The notes beneath the pieces are model-generated. The model had not been told where the DNA came from, ran no database searches, and saw only the letters and a list, made by a program, of their open reading frames with translations. Of a DNA stretch of 64,000 nt, positions 45,341 to 55,651 are shown one piece after another (positions within the stretch are counted from its first letter, which is position 1; each line of letters opens with the position of its first letter). The translations under genes and the position numbers were made by a program. Location: assembly GCF_002964665.1 (NCBI RefSeq), contig NZ_PQBZ01000030.1, forward strand, positions 256,388 to 320,387, in the 5' to 3' direction. The stretch is from Pseudoalteromonas sp. T1lg23B (GTDB lineage: Bacteria > Pseudomonadota > Gammaproteobacteria > Enterobacterales > Alteromonadaceae).

Positions 45341-45862
45341 ATGCAAATTGATGTGGTATTAACCAGGGAAGACCAGCTTGGCAATGCACTTTCGGTCAGC
45401 GTGACCGAGCATCGTCGTGCCGATTTTTCCATGCTGCTGGCAATGCTTTCTCAAGACGCCTTAGAATTTAGTCAATTTCATTTACCAGAGTCAGAACTAG
45501 TTGAAGCTGACCTCTCAGAATTAGCACTTAAAAAAGAATTACAAATTGGCCCTCAGCAAGCGCTAGCACCAGAAACATATGACATGTTGATAGGTCAAGA
45601 TAATGCATCACGATTAGCACAGAGTAGCTTAACGACATTAAAACTTCAGCAATGCTTATCACCTGAGCCACTGGCAATACGCGATGATAAGACTCACATA
45701 CCATTGGTTATCGTAGATAACTGCGAAATAGCTGTAAGAAAAAGATTGGAATCGGTGAAAAATGGGGTTTCAAAAGAAGACAAACCCGCTATGAATGCAG
45801 CGGGTTTCTATGATCAACTTGCCAGTGGGCAAATGCAAAGTGCATTGCAGCTGACCGCTTAA
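45341..45862 (+). CDS. VC2046/SO_2500-like conserved protein
   Basis: A 173-residue soluble protein. The N-terminal EDQLGNALSVSVTEHRRADFSMLLAMLSQDALE resembles the VC2046/SO_2500 family of Vibrio, Shewanella and relatives; this is recalled from pattern and only moderately sure. No catalytic motif is seen. The ATG at 45341 is used; the frame is open seven codons further to a GTG without a ribosome-binding site. Confidence 0.6.
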   Translation: MQIDVVLTREDQLGNALSVSVTEHRRADFSMLLAMLSQDALEFSQFHLPESELVEADLSELALKKELQIGPQQALAPETYDMLIGQDNASRLAQSSLTTLKLQQCLSPEPLAIRDDKTHIPLVIVDNCEIAVRKRLESVKNGVSKEDKPAMNAAGFYDQLASGQMQSALQLTA

Positions 45863-45871
45863 GCACATTTA

Positions 45872-46330
45872 TTAGTTGCTATGACATTTCTTAAATTTTT
45901 TGCCACTGCCACAAGGGCACACATCATTTCTACCCAGTTTGATTTCAGGTGTTTCATAAATGTGGCCGTCTAAATACTTCCATAAACCAGATTCTAAAAT
46001 AAAATTAGAGCGTTCATGAAGTTCGCAGATTTTGTTTTCGGCAATATATGTGGCTTTAAATTCAACAAAACTACCATCAGTTGTATCGCCAGTCGATAAT
46101 ATTTCCAATCGAATAAAGTCTACGGCATTTGCAAATGCCAAAATATCTTCAATGCTATGGTGTTTTTGTTCTTCTTCAGCGTAAGTTTCTCTGATGTATA
46201 GCGCATTCTTAACCACGTATGCGCTATAGCGTGAACGCATTAACTGCTGTGCAGTTTTAGGAAACTCGGTTCCTGAAATAAAAGGTTCGCAACATTGTTG
46301 AAAAGATGCTTCGTTTGAGCAATAACACAT
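45872..46330 (-). CDS. YchJ-family SEC-C motif protein
   Basis: A 152-residue protein with SEC-C zinc motifs at both ends: CYCSNEASFQQCC at the N-terminus and CPCGSGKKFKKCH at the C-terminus, around a cystatin-like middle domain. It matches the E. coli YchJ family; its function is unknown, perhaps as a zinc-dependent nucleic-acid or protein binder. It is 12 bases after the sulA-like gene and so likely induced with it. Confidence 0.85.
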   Translation of the reverse strand: MCYCSNEASFQQCCEPFISGTEFPKTAQQLMRSRYSAYVVKNALYIRETYAEEEQKHHSIEDILAFANAVDFIRLEILSTGDTTDGSFVEFKATYIAENKICELHERSNFILESGLWKYLDGHIYETPEIKLGRNDVCPCGSGKKFKKCHSN

Positions 46331-46342
46331 AACTTACACACA

Positions 46343-46780
46343 TTAAGAAATAAATGCGGACATTGTACACTTTTCTGGTTGTTTAGCTTGAGAAAAACAG
46401 AAAATTTCAGTATCTGAACAGGGTAAGTTCATATCAGTTAACTCAGTGGAGCTCAAAATATCCGTCCAGGCAATTACCGCCGCAAAGTTACCATTATTTA
46501 ACGCAGATGATAGAACATATTTTAAATCCACTATATGTTTTCTTCTGATCACCAATAACTTGTTGGTATCAATTGAACAGCTATCCATCATTGCTTTATT
46601 TGGTACATTGTCGGGGGCTATCAATAATGTCCACCCTTGTTTTTGATTGCACTGATGAACAATTTTGAGCAAAGCCAAGCTTGCACAAATATCATCTTCC
46701 GTTGTCACATGATGGATATTACTTACAGGTGATTTTGGTAAACTTGCCGTAATTTCTAAAACTGAACTTGTGTGCAACAT
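46343..46780 (-). CDS. sulA: SulA-like cell division inhibitor
   Basis: A 145-residue protein with the SulA pattern: ALLKIVHQCNQKQGWTLLIAPDN, KLLVIRRKHIVDLKYVLSSALNN and FAAVIAWTDILSSTE. SulA blocks FtsZ polymerisation during the SOS response. The promoter region carries three TATACAG repeats, one forming a near-LexA dyad. ATG 46780 is preferred over TTG 46786. ychJ follows 12 bases later. Confidence 0.8.
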   Translation of the reverse strand: MLHTSSVLEITASLPKSPVSNIHHVTTEDDICASLALLKIVHQCNQKQGWTLLIAPDNVPNKAMMDSCSIDTNKLLVIRRKHIVDLKYVLSSALNNGNFAAVIAWTDILSSTELTDMNLPCSDTEIFCFSQAKQPEKCTMSAFIS

Positions 46781-46790
46781 AATCAACTCA

Positions 46791-46833
46791 CTGGTGTTAT
46801 ATACAGTATATGTATACAGTAGTTTATACAGTA
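46791..46833 (-). promoter_or_regulatory. LexA-like site and TATACAGTA repeats before sulA
   Basis: CTGGTGTTATATACAG (46791-46806) matches the LexA consensus CTGT-N8-ACAG with one mismatch. Three copies of TATACAGTA (46800, 46813, 46825) follow with spacings of 13 and 12 bases. Position 11-50 bases upstream of the ATG suits SOS repression. Confidence 0.6.
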
Positions 46834-46947
46834 ATTAGATGCAAGCGAAAATTGTCACTTTTTTATACAATGTTGCTATTGTGGCTGTGAGATATTGCAT
46901 GGATACTGGCCACGTCTATGAAATTAAATGAAAAAATAGTGGTTAGC

Positions 46948-47397
46948 TTATGACTGAATAAAGGTTAGCTGATGTATTTGCTCGTACAGTGTTGCGGCAT
47001 AGCAGTGGGCATCTTTGATACGTTTTGTGCTCAAGTGAGGCTTTAATTGCTCTATCATCGCACTAGCGGCTTCCATTCCCTGACTTTGTGCTAGTACCAA
47101 CCAAGCCATGGCATGGAATGGACTCTGTGGCACCCCTTGCCCTTTGACAAAAAGTAAGCCTAGATAAAACTGTGCTTTATAATTACCCGACATGGCTGAC
47201 ATACGAAACCACTTAGCTGCAAGTGGATATGCCTGCTCTTTAAGGTAGTATAAGCCTTTTTTAAAAGCGAGCTGAGGATCATTATCCAGTGGTAGCTGGG
47301 CATCACTGCTAATTGGGGAAGTTACAAAGTCCAATACATTAAGCAGCTGTTGCTCCAAATCTTGGCTTGCTGAATTTTCGAATTGATCTCGTTCCAT
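46948..47397 (-). CDS. Sel1-repeat protein
   Basis: A 149-residue protein with one or two Sel1-type repeats (AAKWFRMSAMSGNYKAQFYLGLLFVKGQGVPQS has the alternating small-residue pattern) and flanking helices. No signal peptide. Probably a protein-binding adaptor; the partner is unknown. It is transcribed alone, away from the purine permease gene. Confidence 0.75.
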   Translation of the reverse strand: MERDQFENSASQDLEQQLLNVLDFVTSPISSDAQLPLDNDPQLAFKKGLYYLKEQAYPLAAKWFRMSAMSGNYKAQFYLGLLFVKGQGVPQSPFHAMAWLVLAQSQGMEAASAMIEQLKPHLSTKRIKDAHCYAATLYEQIHQLTFIQS

Positions 47398-47516
47398 AGT
47401 TTAACCGCAATAATAAGCCCATTAGCAAGTGTAGTTGAATTCTAACGAATTTGTCCGAATAAACCAGTAGTTTATGTTAAAATCCAAACACTTGTTTCCA
47501 ATTTCAAACCTTTATT

Positions 47517-48806
47517 ATGTTAGAACGCCTATTCAAAATACGCCAGCAAGGATCCTCAGTGAGGACGGAGATCACTGCTGGATTGACGACATTTGTGACT
47601 ATGGTCTACATCATCTTTGTAAATCCTCCAATGTTAGCTGAAGCGGGCATAGACCTCGGCGCAGCATTTGTTGCAACGTGCGTTGCTGCTGCCATTGGGT
47701 GTTTTATTATGGGCTTTTGGGCCAATTACCCACTGGCGTTGGCACCAGGTATGGGACTGAATGCATTTTTTACTTACGGTGTGGTGTTAGGAATGGGCCA
47801 TAGTTGGCAGTCTGCTTTAGGCGCGGTGTTTTTATCAGGGTGTTTATTCCTGCTGTTAAGTATTTTTAAAATACGAGAGTGGGTGATTCAGGCCATTCCC
47901 TTGGTTTTAAAGCAAGCGATCGCAACTGGAATTGGCGCGTTTTTAGCACTTATCGCTTTAAAGAATGCCGGTATTATCATCGCAAGTCCCGCCACTTTGG
48001 TACAGCTTGGCGATATAACTCAGGCGGGTCCCTTACTGGCAATATTGAGCTTTTTCATAATCGCGGCACTGATGTTCAGAGAGGTGAAAAGTGGTGTTCT
48101 GATCAGCATTTTTGTGGTGACGGCAGTGGCTTTAAGCTTGGGCTTAGTGTCATATCAGGGGCTGATATCTGCACCACCCAGCGTCGCACCGACCATAATG
48201 CAATTGGATATTGCCAGTGTATTTGAGCTTTCGATGTTGAGCGTTGTATTTGCCTTTTTATTCGTTGACCTATTTGATACGTCAGGCACATTGGTTGCGG
48301 TTACTCACAAAGCTGGACTGGCTGACAAACAAGGTAGAATGCCACGATTGGGCCGGGCACTATCGGCAGACAGTACCGCGACGATTGCAGGCTCTATGCT
48401 AGGAACATCAACAACCACATCCTACATAGAGTCAGTGTCAGGCGTATCGGTGGGAGGCAAAACCGGTTTAACTGCCGTGACCGTTGGCGTTTGTTTTTTA
48501 TTGATGGTATTTTTTGCGCCGCTGGCCAAGATGGTACCGGCTTATGCCACTGCTGGTGCAATTTTGTATGTTGCAGTATTGATGTTGCAAAATCTTAAGT
48601 CTGTAAATTGGGATGACATGAGTGATGCAATCCCGGTCAGCGTGGTGTTATTAATGACACCACTGACTTTTTCTATTGCTCATGGGATTGCATTGGGCTT
48701 TATTGCTTATACAGCTGTTAAAGTGGTGTGCCGTAAAACACATGAAATCACGCTCAGTGTGTGGCTGCTAACAGTATTATTTGTTTTAAAATTTGCTATG
48801 CAATGA
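47517..48806 (+). CDS. NCS2-type purine permease (guanine/hypoxanthine, AzgA-like)
   Basis: A 429-residue inner-membrane transporter with about 12-14 helices. Family motifs are GLTTFVTMVYIIFVNPPML, ALAPGMGLNAFFTY, the DLFDTSGTL segment with substrate-binding acid, and STTTSYIESVSGV. This is the AzgA branch that moves guanine, hypoxanthine or adenine with protons. No purine riboswitch is visible in the 119 bases upstream. Confidence 0.9.
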   Translation: MLERLFKIRQQGSSVRTEITAGLTTFVTMVYIIFVNPPMLAEAGIDLGAAFVATCVAAAIGCFIMGFWANYPLALAPGMGLNAFFTYGVVLGMGHSWQSALGAVFLSGCLFLLLSIFKIREWVIQAIPLVLKQAIATGIGAFLALIALKNAGIIIASPATLVQLGDITQAGPLLAILSFFIIAALMFREVKSGVLISIFVVTAVALSLGLVSYQGLISAPPSVAPTIMQLDIASVFELSMLSVVFAFLFVDLFDTSGTLVAVTHKAGLADKQGRMPRLGRALSADSTATIAGSMLGTSTTTSYIESVSGVSVGGKTGLTAVTVGVCFLLMVFFAPLAKMVPAYATAGAILYVAVLMLQNLKSVNWDDMSDAIPVSVVLLMTPLTFSIAHGIALGFIAYTAVKVVCRKTHEITLSVWLLTVLFVLKFAMQ

Positions 48807-48829
48807 TGAAGGTATGAGAAATGGGCTGG

Positions 48830-48856
48830 AAAAAGTGGTATTGATTACCACTTTTT
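48830..48856. terminator. Bidirectional terminator after the purine permease
   Basis: Eleven-base stem AAAAAGTGGTA/TACCACTTTTT with loop TTGAT. The converging gene's stop lies in it. Confidence 0.9.
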
Positions 48857-49606
48857 CTTTGGTGCAAATAACACATCCAGATCGTCTTTTTCTCTTTCTT
48901 TTTTCTTCTTAACTGCTGAAGCGTTTGAAGCTTTAAGCTCGGAGCTGATTTCATCAAGCAAAGTTGTAAGTTGTGCTTTCTTTTCTTCAACATAGTCATC
49001 AGTATATGAAACTGAGCAAATCGTCGCATAAGCCTTTTCAAAGTATTGGCGTGCTGAGCCGACCATATTAGCGGTTCTGGCTGAAACCCCACGCTTAATT
49101 TGGCTCTCAACATTGATCCGCAGTTGAAGCTTTTCAAGTCGCCTGTCTTCGGCAACGAATAATTGTGTGTCAACTTTACCTTTAGAATGCTCTGTACGCA
49201 GCACGTGACGTAAACGCTTAATACCCTGTACCAGCGCAATCAATTGTTTGTCAGCATCAGGTAAGCTTAAAGAATCAACTTGTGACTCAGGGTCAATAGA
49301 AGAACTTAAGCGTTCTTTGGCTTCGGTCAGGCGGCTTTTTAATTCTCTATTTGTTGGAGAAAGCTCAACCATGGATGCCAGTGCATCATAAACCCTGCGC
49401 TGTAGAACCCGTAAGATTAGGTCCGACATAGGAATGTTACAGCTATTAACGATGATGTCTTCAGATTCTTCGATAATTTTCTTCTGTTTTGCTAATTCCT
49501 TTCTACGCTCAGCTTCTTGTTTTTCTCTATGCTGTTGTACGGCGCTGACCCAGACCGCAATAACGATCAGTGCAACAATAAGCATAATAATAATAGAAAC
49601 GAACAT
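48845..49606 (-). CDS. Unknown membrane-anchored coiled-coil protein next to cysB
   Basis: A 253-residue protein of no assigned function. An N-terminal helix (MFVSIIIMLIVALIVIAVWV) is an uncleaved anchor, followed by a coiled coil at about 24-50 and a helical cytoplasmic or periplasmic domain. The Lys-rich C-terminus ends KKKKEREKDDLDVLFAPKKKW. It is divergent from cysB, an arrangement I believe is conserved in relatives. Confidence 0.65.
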   Translation of the reverse strand: MFVSIIIMLIVALIVIAVWVSAVQQHREKQEAERRKELAKQKKIIEESEDIIVNSCNIPMSDLILRVLQRRVYDALASMVELSPTNRELKSRLTEAKERLSSSIDPESQVDSLSLPDADKQLIALVQGIKRLRHVLRTEHSKGKVDTQLFVAEDRRLEKLQLRINVESQIKRGVSARTANMVGSARQYFEKAYATICSVSYTDDYVEEKKAQLTTLLDEISSELKASNASAVKKKKEREKDDLDVLFAPKKKW

Positions 49607-49891
49607 AACAAATTTCTCTTAGACCACGAATCAAAAGATGAATTTTTATCTTACATCAATTAATTGCATTCTGAACAGTTTTCCGTTCAGATGTATGAAA
49701 AATATTTCAAAAATCACTATTTATCATTATAGACCAAGACAGAGTTTTAACTGTTAAACAAACAGATAGTCTAGAGCTATCTCCATAGGTGTAATTATGC
49801 TAGCCTTAGGGAGATTGGCTTTGTCTCAAGCATATACCATAAATAGCGCGTCGTGTTCATTGCCTTGTAAAAACTAAAAAGAAAAAAATAA

Positions 49892-50872
<981 letters not shown>

Positions 50873-50882
50873 CTTTATGCCC

Positions 50883-50920
50883 GTTGCGTACTGAATCGAC
50901 GTACGCAACCGAATTTTTCT
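50883..50920 (+). terminator. Rho-independent terminator after cysB
   Basis: Nine-base stem GTTGCGTAC/GTACGCAAC with a nine-base loop, then CGAATTTTTC. Confidence 0.8.
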
Positions 50921-50989
50921 CAAGCTGTAATACGCAGTAATGGCAGTTTTTTGGTATTAGTCTAACGTTTAGTGTGTGTTACATGTTGG

Positions 50990-52465
50990 ATGCATACTGT
51001 GAAAGGATTATCTCAGCCGAGCGCTCGATTTTCTCTCAATCATATTTTTTTTGACAGCTTACTTGATAAGCTGTCTGAGTTTTCTTTGGTTGTTGAGCCT
51101 ACGCCTAGTCAACCATCCAGTACAGCGCCAAATAATCAAGTCTTCTTAGGTACAATCTACACTCAATTTTACCCTACTGTTGAAACCGTTGAGGCGATGT
51201 TAATTTGCAACGGTAAAGTTGTGATTTTGGGGAATTTGTTAGAGGTTCAGAGATATCTAAAGCGCTTAGATATAGATGCTCGTTATCAATATCTAGGTGA
51301 AGGGCAGGTGATATGTCCAGGTTTTATAGAGCCGAACATTAATTTAGCCGTCAGTGCGCTGTTACAGCAGTGGTCACATATTGGGCCATTTGGCTTTGAC
51401 TGTGGTTGGCAGAAACTAATGCCTAATTATGGGCTGAATTATATTGCGCGCGCGTTACTGTATCTTGATAAGGGTTTACAGCCCGAAGATTGGCTGCTCG
51501 GTTACGGGTTGTATAGTGTGTTGCTTGATGAAAGTGCGCATACGAGTCAGCATGATGTCTATCAATTGCTCCAACAAGTTGCTATCGACAGACCTGTTGC
51601 CATTTTGGACGCAACCAGTGCAATTGCATATATCAATGACAGTGCGTTAGATGCAATCTATGCACATTTAGAATGTCACGCCGCTAATCCTTTTTCTTCT
51701 AAAGCGATGTTCCACGACTTAGTCAACCGCCAGAATGGACTGATTAACGAGCAGCTTGTTTGGTTGGTGGAAGCTTTGCCACAGGAGCAACTTAAGCGCC
51801 AGTTAATGAATATGTGCTCGCATATTGATGAGATCATAAAGCGTGCTCATTCATCGGGGATAACTCATGTTGGCATGATTGATAGTCACCCATTCGCGCG
51901 AAAGTTGCTCAGTCAATACAAGCAAACAAACAGTGCGATAAATTTAGTCGAGCCAAAACATAGCTGGTTACAAGAGCTCAATAGTTTGGCGTGTTTAAGT
52001 GCTCGCCATCAAGAGGTGAAACCCACAGTCAATCGTTCAATAGCAATAAATATTGGTGAAGTGGGTTACTGTGGTTATGACTGGGTGAAAAGTTATCATG
52101 GACAGTCAATGTTACAGCCATGTCAACAGTTAATGGAGCAGGGCTATAATGTGTGCTTACAATCAGGATTTCCAATTTTACCACTTAGCCCGTTACGTGC
52201 CGCAGAACAAGCGTGTAGTCGCATGATGGAATATGCACCAGGGTGTTACACACGTAACGAAAGAGTGCTGTTGCCAGATCAATGTTTATCAAAGCCCCAG
52301 TCACTCAACGCAATTACCAAGGCGGCAGCCGAACACTTGGGGTGTAACCTAGGGATCTTAAAAGAGGGTGAGTCCGCAAATTTTGTGCATTTATCTGCTG
52401 ATCCACTTGATAACGGCTCTAATTTTAGAGAACTAGCAGTGATAGCTTGTTACGCTAATCGGTAA
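50990..52465 (+). CDS. Degenerate amidohydrolase (YtcJ-like), metal ligands lost
   Basis: A 491-residue protein with the fold pattern of amidohydrolase_3/YtcJ: an N-terminal strand block (LGTIYTQFYPTVETVEAMLICNGKVVILG) and VICPGFIEPNINL where active enzymes read PGFxDxHxH. Both metal-binding histidines are replaced (EPNIN). The internal NxGE and late H motifs are also hard to find. It may be a non-catalytic paralogue. Start choice is uncertain: ATG 50990, GTG 50972 or GTG 50999. It lies between cysB and colA with no operon partner. Confidence 0.6.
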   Translation: MHTVKGLSQPSARFSLNHIFFDSLLDKLSEFSLVVEPTPSQPSSTAPNNQVFLGTIYTQFYPTVETVEAMLICNGKVVILGNLLEVQRYLKRLDIDARYQYLGEGQVICPGFIEPNINLAVSALLQQWSHIGPFGFDCGWQKLMPNYGLNYIARALLYLDKGLQPEDWLLGYGLYSVLLDESAHTSQHDVYQLLQQVAIDRPVAILDATSAIAYINDSALDAIYAHLECHAANPFSSKAMFHDLVNRQNGLINEQLVWLVEALPQEQLKRQLMNMCSHIDEIIKRAHSSGITHVGMIDSHPFARKLLSQYKQTNSAINLVEPKHSWLQELNSLACLSARHQEVKPTVNRSIAINIGEVGYCGYDWVKSYHGQSMLQPCQQLMEQGYNVCLQSGFPILPLSPLRAAEQACSRMMEYAPGCYTRNERVLLPDQCLSKPQSLNAITKAAAEHLGCNLGILKEGESANFVHLSADPLDNGSNFRELAVIACYANR

Positions 52466-52708
52466 ATTCCGCTATTTATTAATTTTATTTTGTTTCATTT
52501 CGCTCAATAAATCCCGCCTAAAAATATAAATTATCAATACTTTCAAACTATTACTGTGGATCGGCTGTTGTGGTATACATATAAATTTATGTGGTTATTC
52601 ATTAAAGTTATATAAAATATATTGTATACATTGTGTATTTGGTGTTAATAATTAAAAGCCCGTTATCGAGTTTGATGGGTTTGGATACACAACATACAAA
52701 GGTACATT

Positions 52709-55507
52709 ATGAAACTTAATAAATTAGCGTTAGCTCTACCCGTGCTAGGAATGAGCCTCAACCTGAGTGTAAATGCGGCGGAACATCGCGCCTCAACGCT
52801 CACTCAACCAAAGACAGAACAAGCAGTTAAGCATATCTACCATGGTCATGAGCATGAGCAAGTGAATGATCGAGCGCCCATTGCTGCATCACAGTTACAC
52901 GATGTAGCACGCATTAATCCACAGCTCAGATTACAGCAAGTTATGACATCACAGGCTTCTGATGCGTTACTAAGCTGTGACATCAATGCATTTGCTAATT
53001 CTTCTGGTAGCCAATTGGTTGAACAGATTAAATTACAAGGCAGCAATTGTGTGAACGAGCTGTTCTCTGCAAGTAGCAGCAGTCAAGTAGCGATTTTCAC
53101 AACCAGTAAAATGAATACCATTGCTGATCATGCTCGTACGTTAGCAAGCAGTTATACCGGTGCTGGGGGTGATGAACTTAAGGCAATGTTCTTATTTATT
53201 CGTGCTGGCTTCTATGTGGAGTTTTATAATGATGCGGTTACGTTTGATAGCCAAGTCACTACCAATGTTAAAAGTGCCATCGACACCTTTGTAAATAATA
53301 GCCACTTTTATGACAACAACGATGAGCATGGCAAAGTACTTCAGGAAGTGATAACGACCATGGATAGTGCAGAGCTACAGCACGAGTACATTGACGTTGT
53401 GCGTCAATGGTTATCACGCTTTGATCAAAACTACGCCAACAACCGCAATATGCGAAATGCTGTTAATGGCATCTTTAATATCTTATTCCGTGGTCAATGG
53501 AATAGCGAATACGTCACTAAAATCAAAAATGACACAGCATTGGTCAATGCCTTGGTTGCGTTTACGCAAAAAACTTGGATGGTGGACTCAGACTCGGAAT
53601 TCTTAATTGCAAACTCCGCAGGTGAATTGGCGCGGCTTACACAGTACCGTCCAAGTAATATTGATCAAGCGGTTACCGATGGCTTGAAAACATTATTTTC
53701 AACTTATAAGAGCTACGGATACGGTGATTCACTATGGCTCAATGCAGCTGATGTGGCCTCATATTATGCCGATTGTAGCGAGTTTGGCATCTGTAACTTT
53801 GAAGACACATTGACACAACAAGTATTGTCTCAAATTCACCAATGTAGCAGTACTATTCGTATTCGTGCGCAAGAAATGACCGCACAGCAGTTGTCTTCAG
53901 CGTGTGATACCATGGCTGCTGAAGAAACACGTTTCCACACCCGTTTAGCGACCAATCAAACTCCCGTAGCCGATGACAATAATTCCTTCTTACAGGTAAA
54001 TATTTTTAACAGCAGCAGTGACTACAAAAAGTATGCTAAGGCTATTTTTAAAATTGATACCAACAATGGTGGTATGTATTTGGAAGGGGACCCTAGCAAA
54101 ACCGATAATCAGGCGAATTTCGTCGCGTATGAAGCAAGCTACGCCAAGGCAGACCATTATGTTTGGAATTTAGAACATGAATATGTGCACTATCTTGATG
54201 GACGTTTTGACTTATATGGCGGTTTCAACGCGCCTACCGAAGACATTGTGTGGTGGACAGAAGGCGTGGCCGAATATATTGCAAACCTGAATGACAATCA
54301 GGATGCAATTGACACGATTAAAGATGGCTCTGTTTATAACCTGCAACAAGTGTTTGCAACCACTTATGATGGGTTTGATCAAGACAGAATTTATCGCTGG
54401 GGTTATCTGGCTGTTCGCTTTATGTTTGAGCGTCATAACGATGAAGTGAATAAGATGCTAAGTAAAACCCGCGTAGGTGACTGGTCGGGTTATAAGTCGT
54501 TACTCAATGGCTGGCAAGTAAACTATGATGCAGAGTTTACACAATGGACACAAGATCTGGCCGGTGATTTAAACACGGCTCCGAGCGCACAAATCAATGG
54601 TCCATACAGTGGTGTTGCGGGCGAATCTGTGTCGTTCTCAAGTAATGGCAGCAGTGATGCTGAAGGCGAAATTGCAAGCTACTTGTGGGATTTTGGTGAT
54701 GGTAACCAAAGTCAGCAGGCGAATCCAACGCATACATATGATGTCGCGGGTAATTACACAGTGACATTAACAGTGACTGATGCACAAGGCCTGTCAGGTA
54801 GCGCTAGCACTTCTGCACAAATTGAACAAGGACAAGGGGTTCCACAACTAACACGTGGTCAAGCTGTCACCATTAATGGTGAGCAAAATGAGCAGTTGTT
54901 ATTCGTGGTTAATGTGCCACAAGGCGCCAGCGATCTGAACATTGCTATTTCAGGTGGTAGTGGAGATGCGGATTTGTATGTTCGTTATGGTAGTGAACCT
55001 ACACTAAGCAGCTATGATTGTCGTCCATATGTTGGAGGCAATTCTGAACAGTGTGATTTCGCGGCACCGCAAGAGGGTCAATACTATGTCATGGTAAGAG
55101 GCTACAACGCGTTCAACAATGTTTCTTTGGTTGCTAATTTTGACGCACCCATAGCTTCATTACCTGATGCGTGTAAAACACAAGCTGCAACGACCGGTGG
55201 ACGTGCCAAAGCAGGCGAACTGCTCTGCCTTGGTGATCAAGCGGTGATGTGGTTTAGCTTGGAGAATGTTAGTGGGCAAGATTCGGTACGTATTGAAACG
55301 GCCAATGGCAGTGGTGACTTAAAGCTAGAGTACAGTAATGCAGGCTGGCCGGATGGTAGCAACGTGGATGCTGTCTCGGATAATCTAGGTAATGCAGAGT
55401 GCATTAACGTTAGTGCACAAACTCAATATTGGGGCTATTTGAAAATATCTGGCGACAGCCAAGCTGCATCTTTAAAAGTGACATATAACGAAGGTGGATG
55501 TAACTAA
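52709..55507 (+). CDS. colA: Secreted collagenase (peptidase M9) with PKD and PPC domains
   Basis: A 932-residue secreted zinc collagenase. Signal peptide residues 1-23 (LPVLGMSLNLSVNA, then A). An M9N activator region comes first, then the catalytic domain with HEYVH at 490-494 and the third-ligand Glu518 in WWTEGVAEY. A PKD domain (about 622-710, SYLWDFGDGNQSQ) and PPC domain (about 730-815, GGSGDADLYVRYG) follow, with a second PPC-like end. It degrades collagen from marine animals and probably leaves by type II secretion. The upstream gap is AT-rich without a clear operator. Confidence 0.93.
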   Translation: MKLNKLALALPVLGMSLNLSVNAAEHRASTLTQPKTEQAVKHIYHGHEHEQVNDRAPIAASQLHDVARINPQLRLQQVMTSQASDALLSCDINAFANSSGSQLVEQIKLQGSNCVNELFSASSSSQVAIFTTSKMNTIADHARTLASSYTGAGGDELKAMFLFIRAGFYVEFYNDAVTFDSQVTTNVKSAIDTFVNNSHFYDNNDEHGKVLQEVITTMDSAELQHEYIDVVRQWLSRFDQNYANNRNMRNAVNGIFNILFRGQWNSEYVTKIKNDTALVNALVAFTQKTWMVDSDSEFLIANSAGELARLTQYRPSNIDQAVTDGLKTLFSTYKSYGYGDSLWLNAADVASYYADCSEFGICNFEDTLTQQVLSQIHQCSSTIRIRAQEMTAQQLSSACDTMAAEETRFHTRLATNQTPVADDNNSFLQVNIFNSSSDYKKYAKAIFKIDTNNGGMYLEGDPSKTDNQANFVAYEASYAKADHYVWNLEHEYVHYLDGRFDLYGGFNAPTEDIVWWTEGVAEYIANLNDNQDAIDTIKDGSVYNLQQVFATTYDGFDQDRIYRWGYLAVRFMFERHNDEVNKMLSKTRVGDWSGYKSLLNGWQVNYDAEFTQWTQDLAGDLNTAPSAQINGPYSGVAGESVSFSSNGSSDAEGEIASYLWDFGDGNQSQQANPTHTYDVAGNYTVTLTVTDAQGLSGSASTSAQIEQGQGVPQLTRGQAVTINGEQNEQLLFVVNVPQGASDLNIAISGGSGDADLYVRYGSEPTLSSYDCRPYVGGNSEQCDFAAPQEGQYYVMVRGYNAFNNVSLVANFDAPIASLPDACKTQAATTGGRAKAGELLCLGDQAVMWFSLENVSGQDSVRIETANGSGDLKLEYSNAGWPDGSNVDAVSDNLGNAECINVSAQTQYWGYLKISGDSQAASLKVTYNEGGCN

Positions 55508-55539
55508 TCGACGATTAGATACTTGTGATAAGCTAACTC

Positions 55540-55568
55540 AAAGGCGGCCCCTCTAAGCCGCCTTTTTT
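55540..55568 (+). terminator. Rho-independent terminator after colA
   Basis: Nine-base stem AAAGGCGGC/GCCGCCTTT, loop CCCTCTAA, then TTTT. Confidence 0.9.
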
Positions 55569-55651
55569 GTTGCAATTGTCGCACGGAGTCACAATTCTGG
55601 TTGCAAAGCGTAAATCACTAGTTAACACTATAGGAATGTAAACGAAAATAA

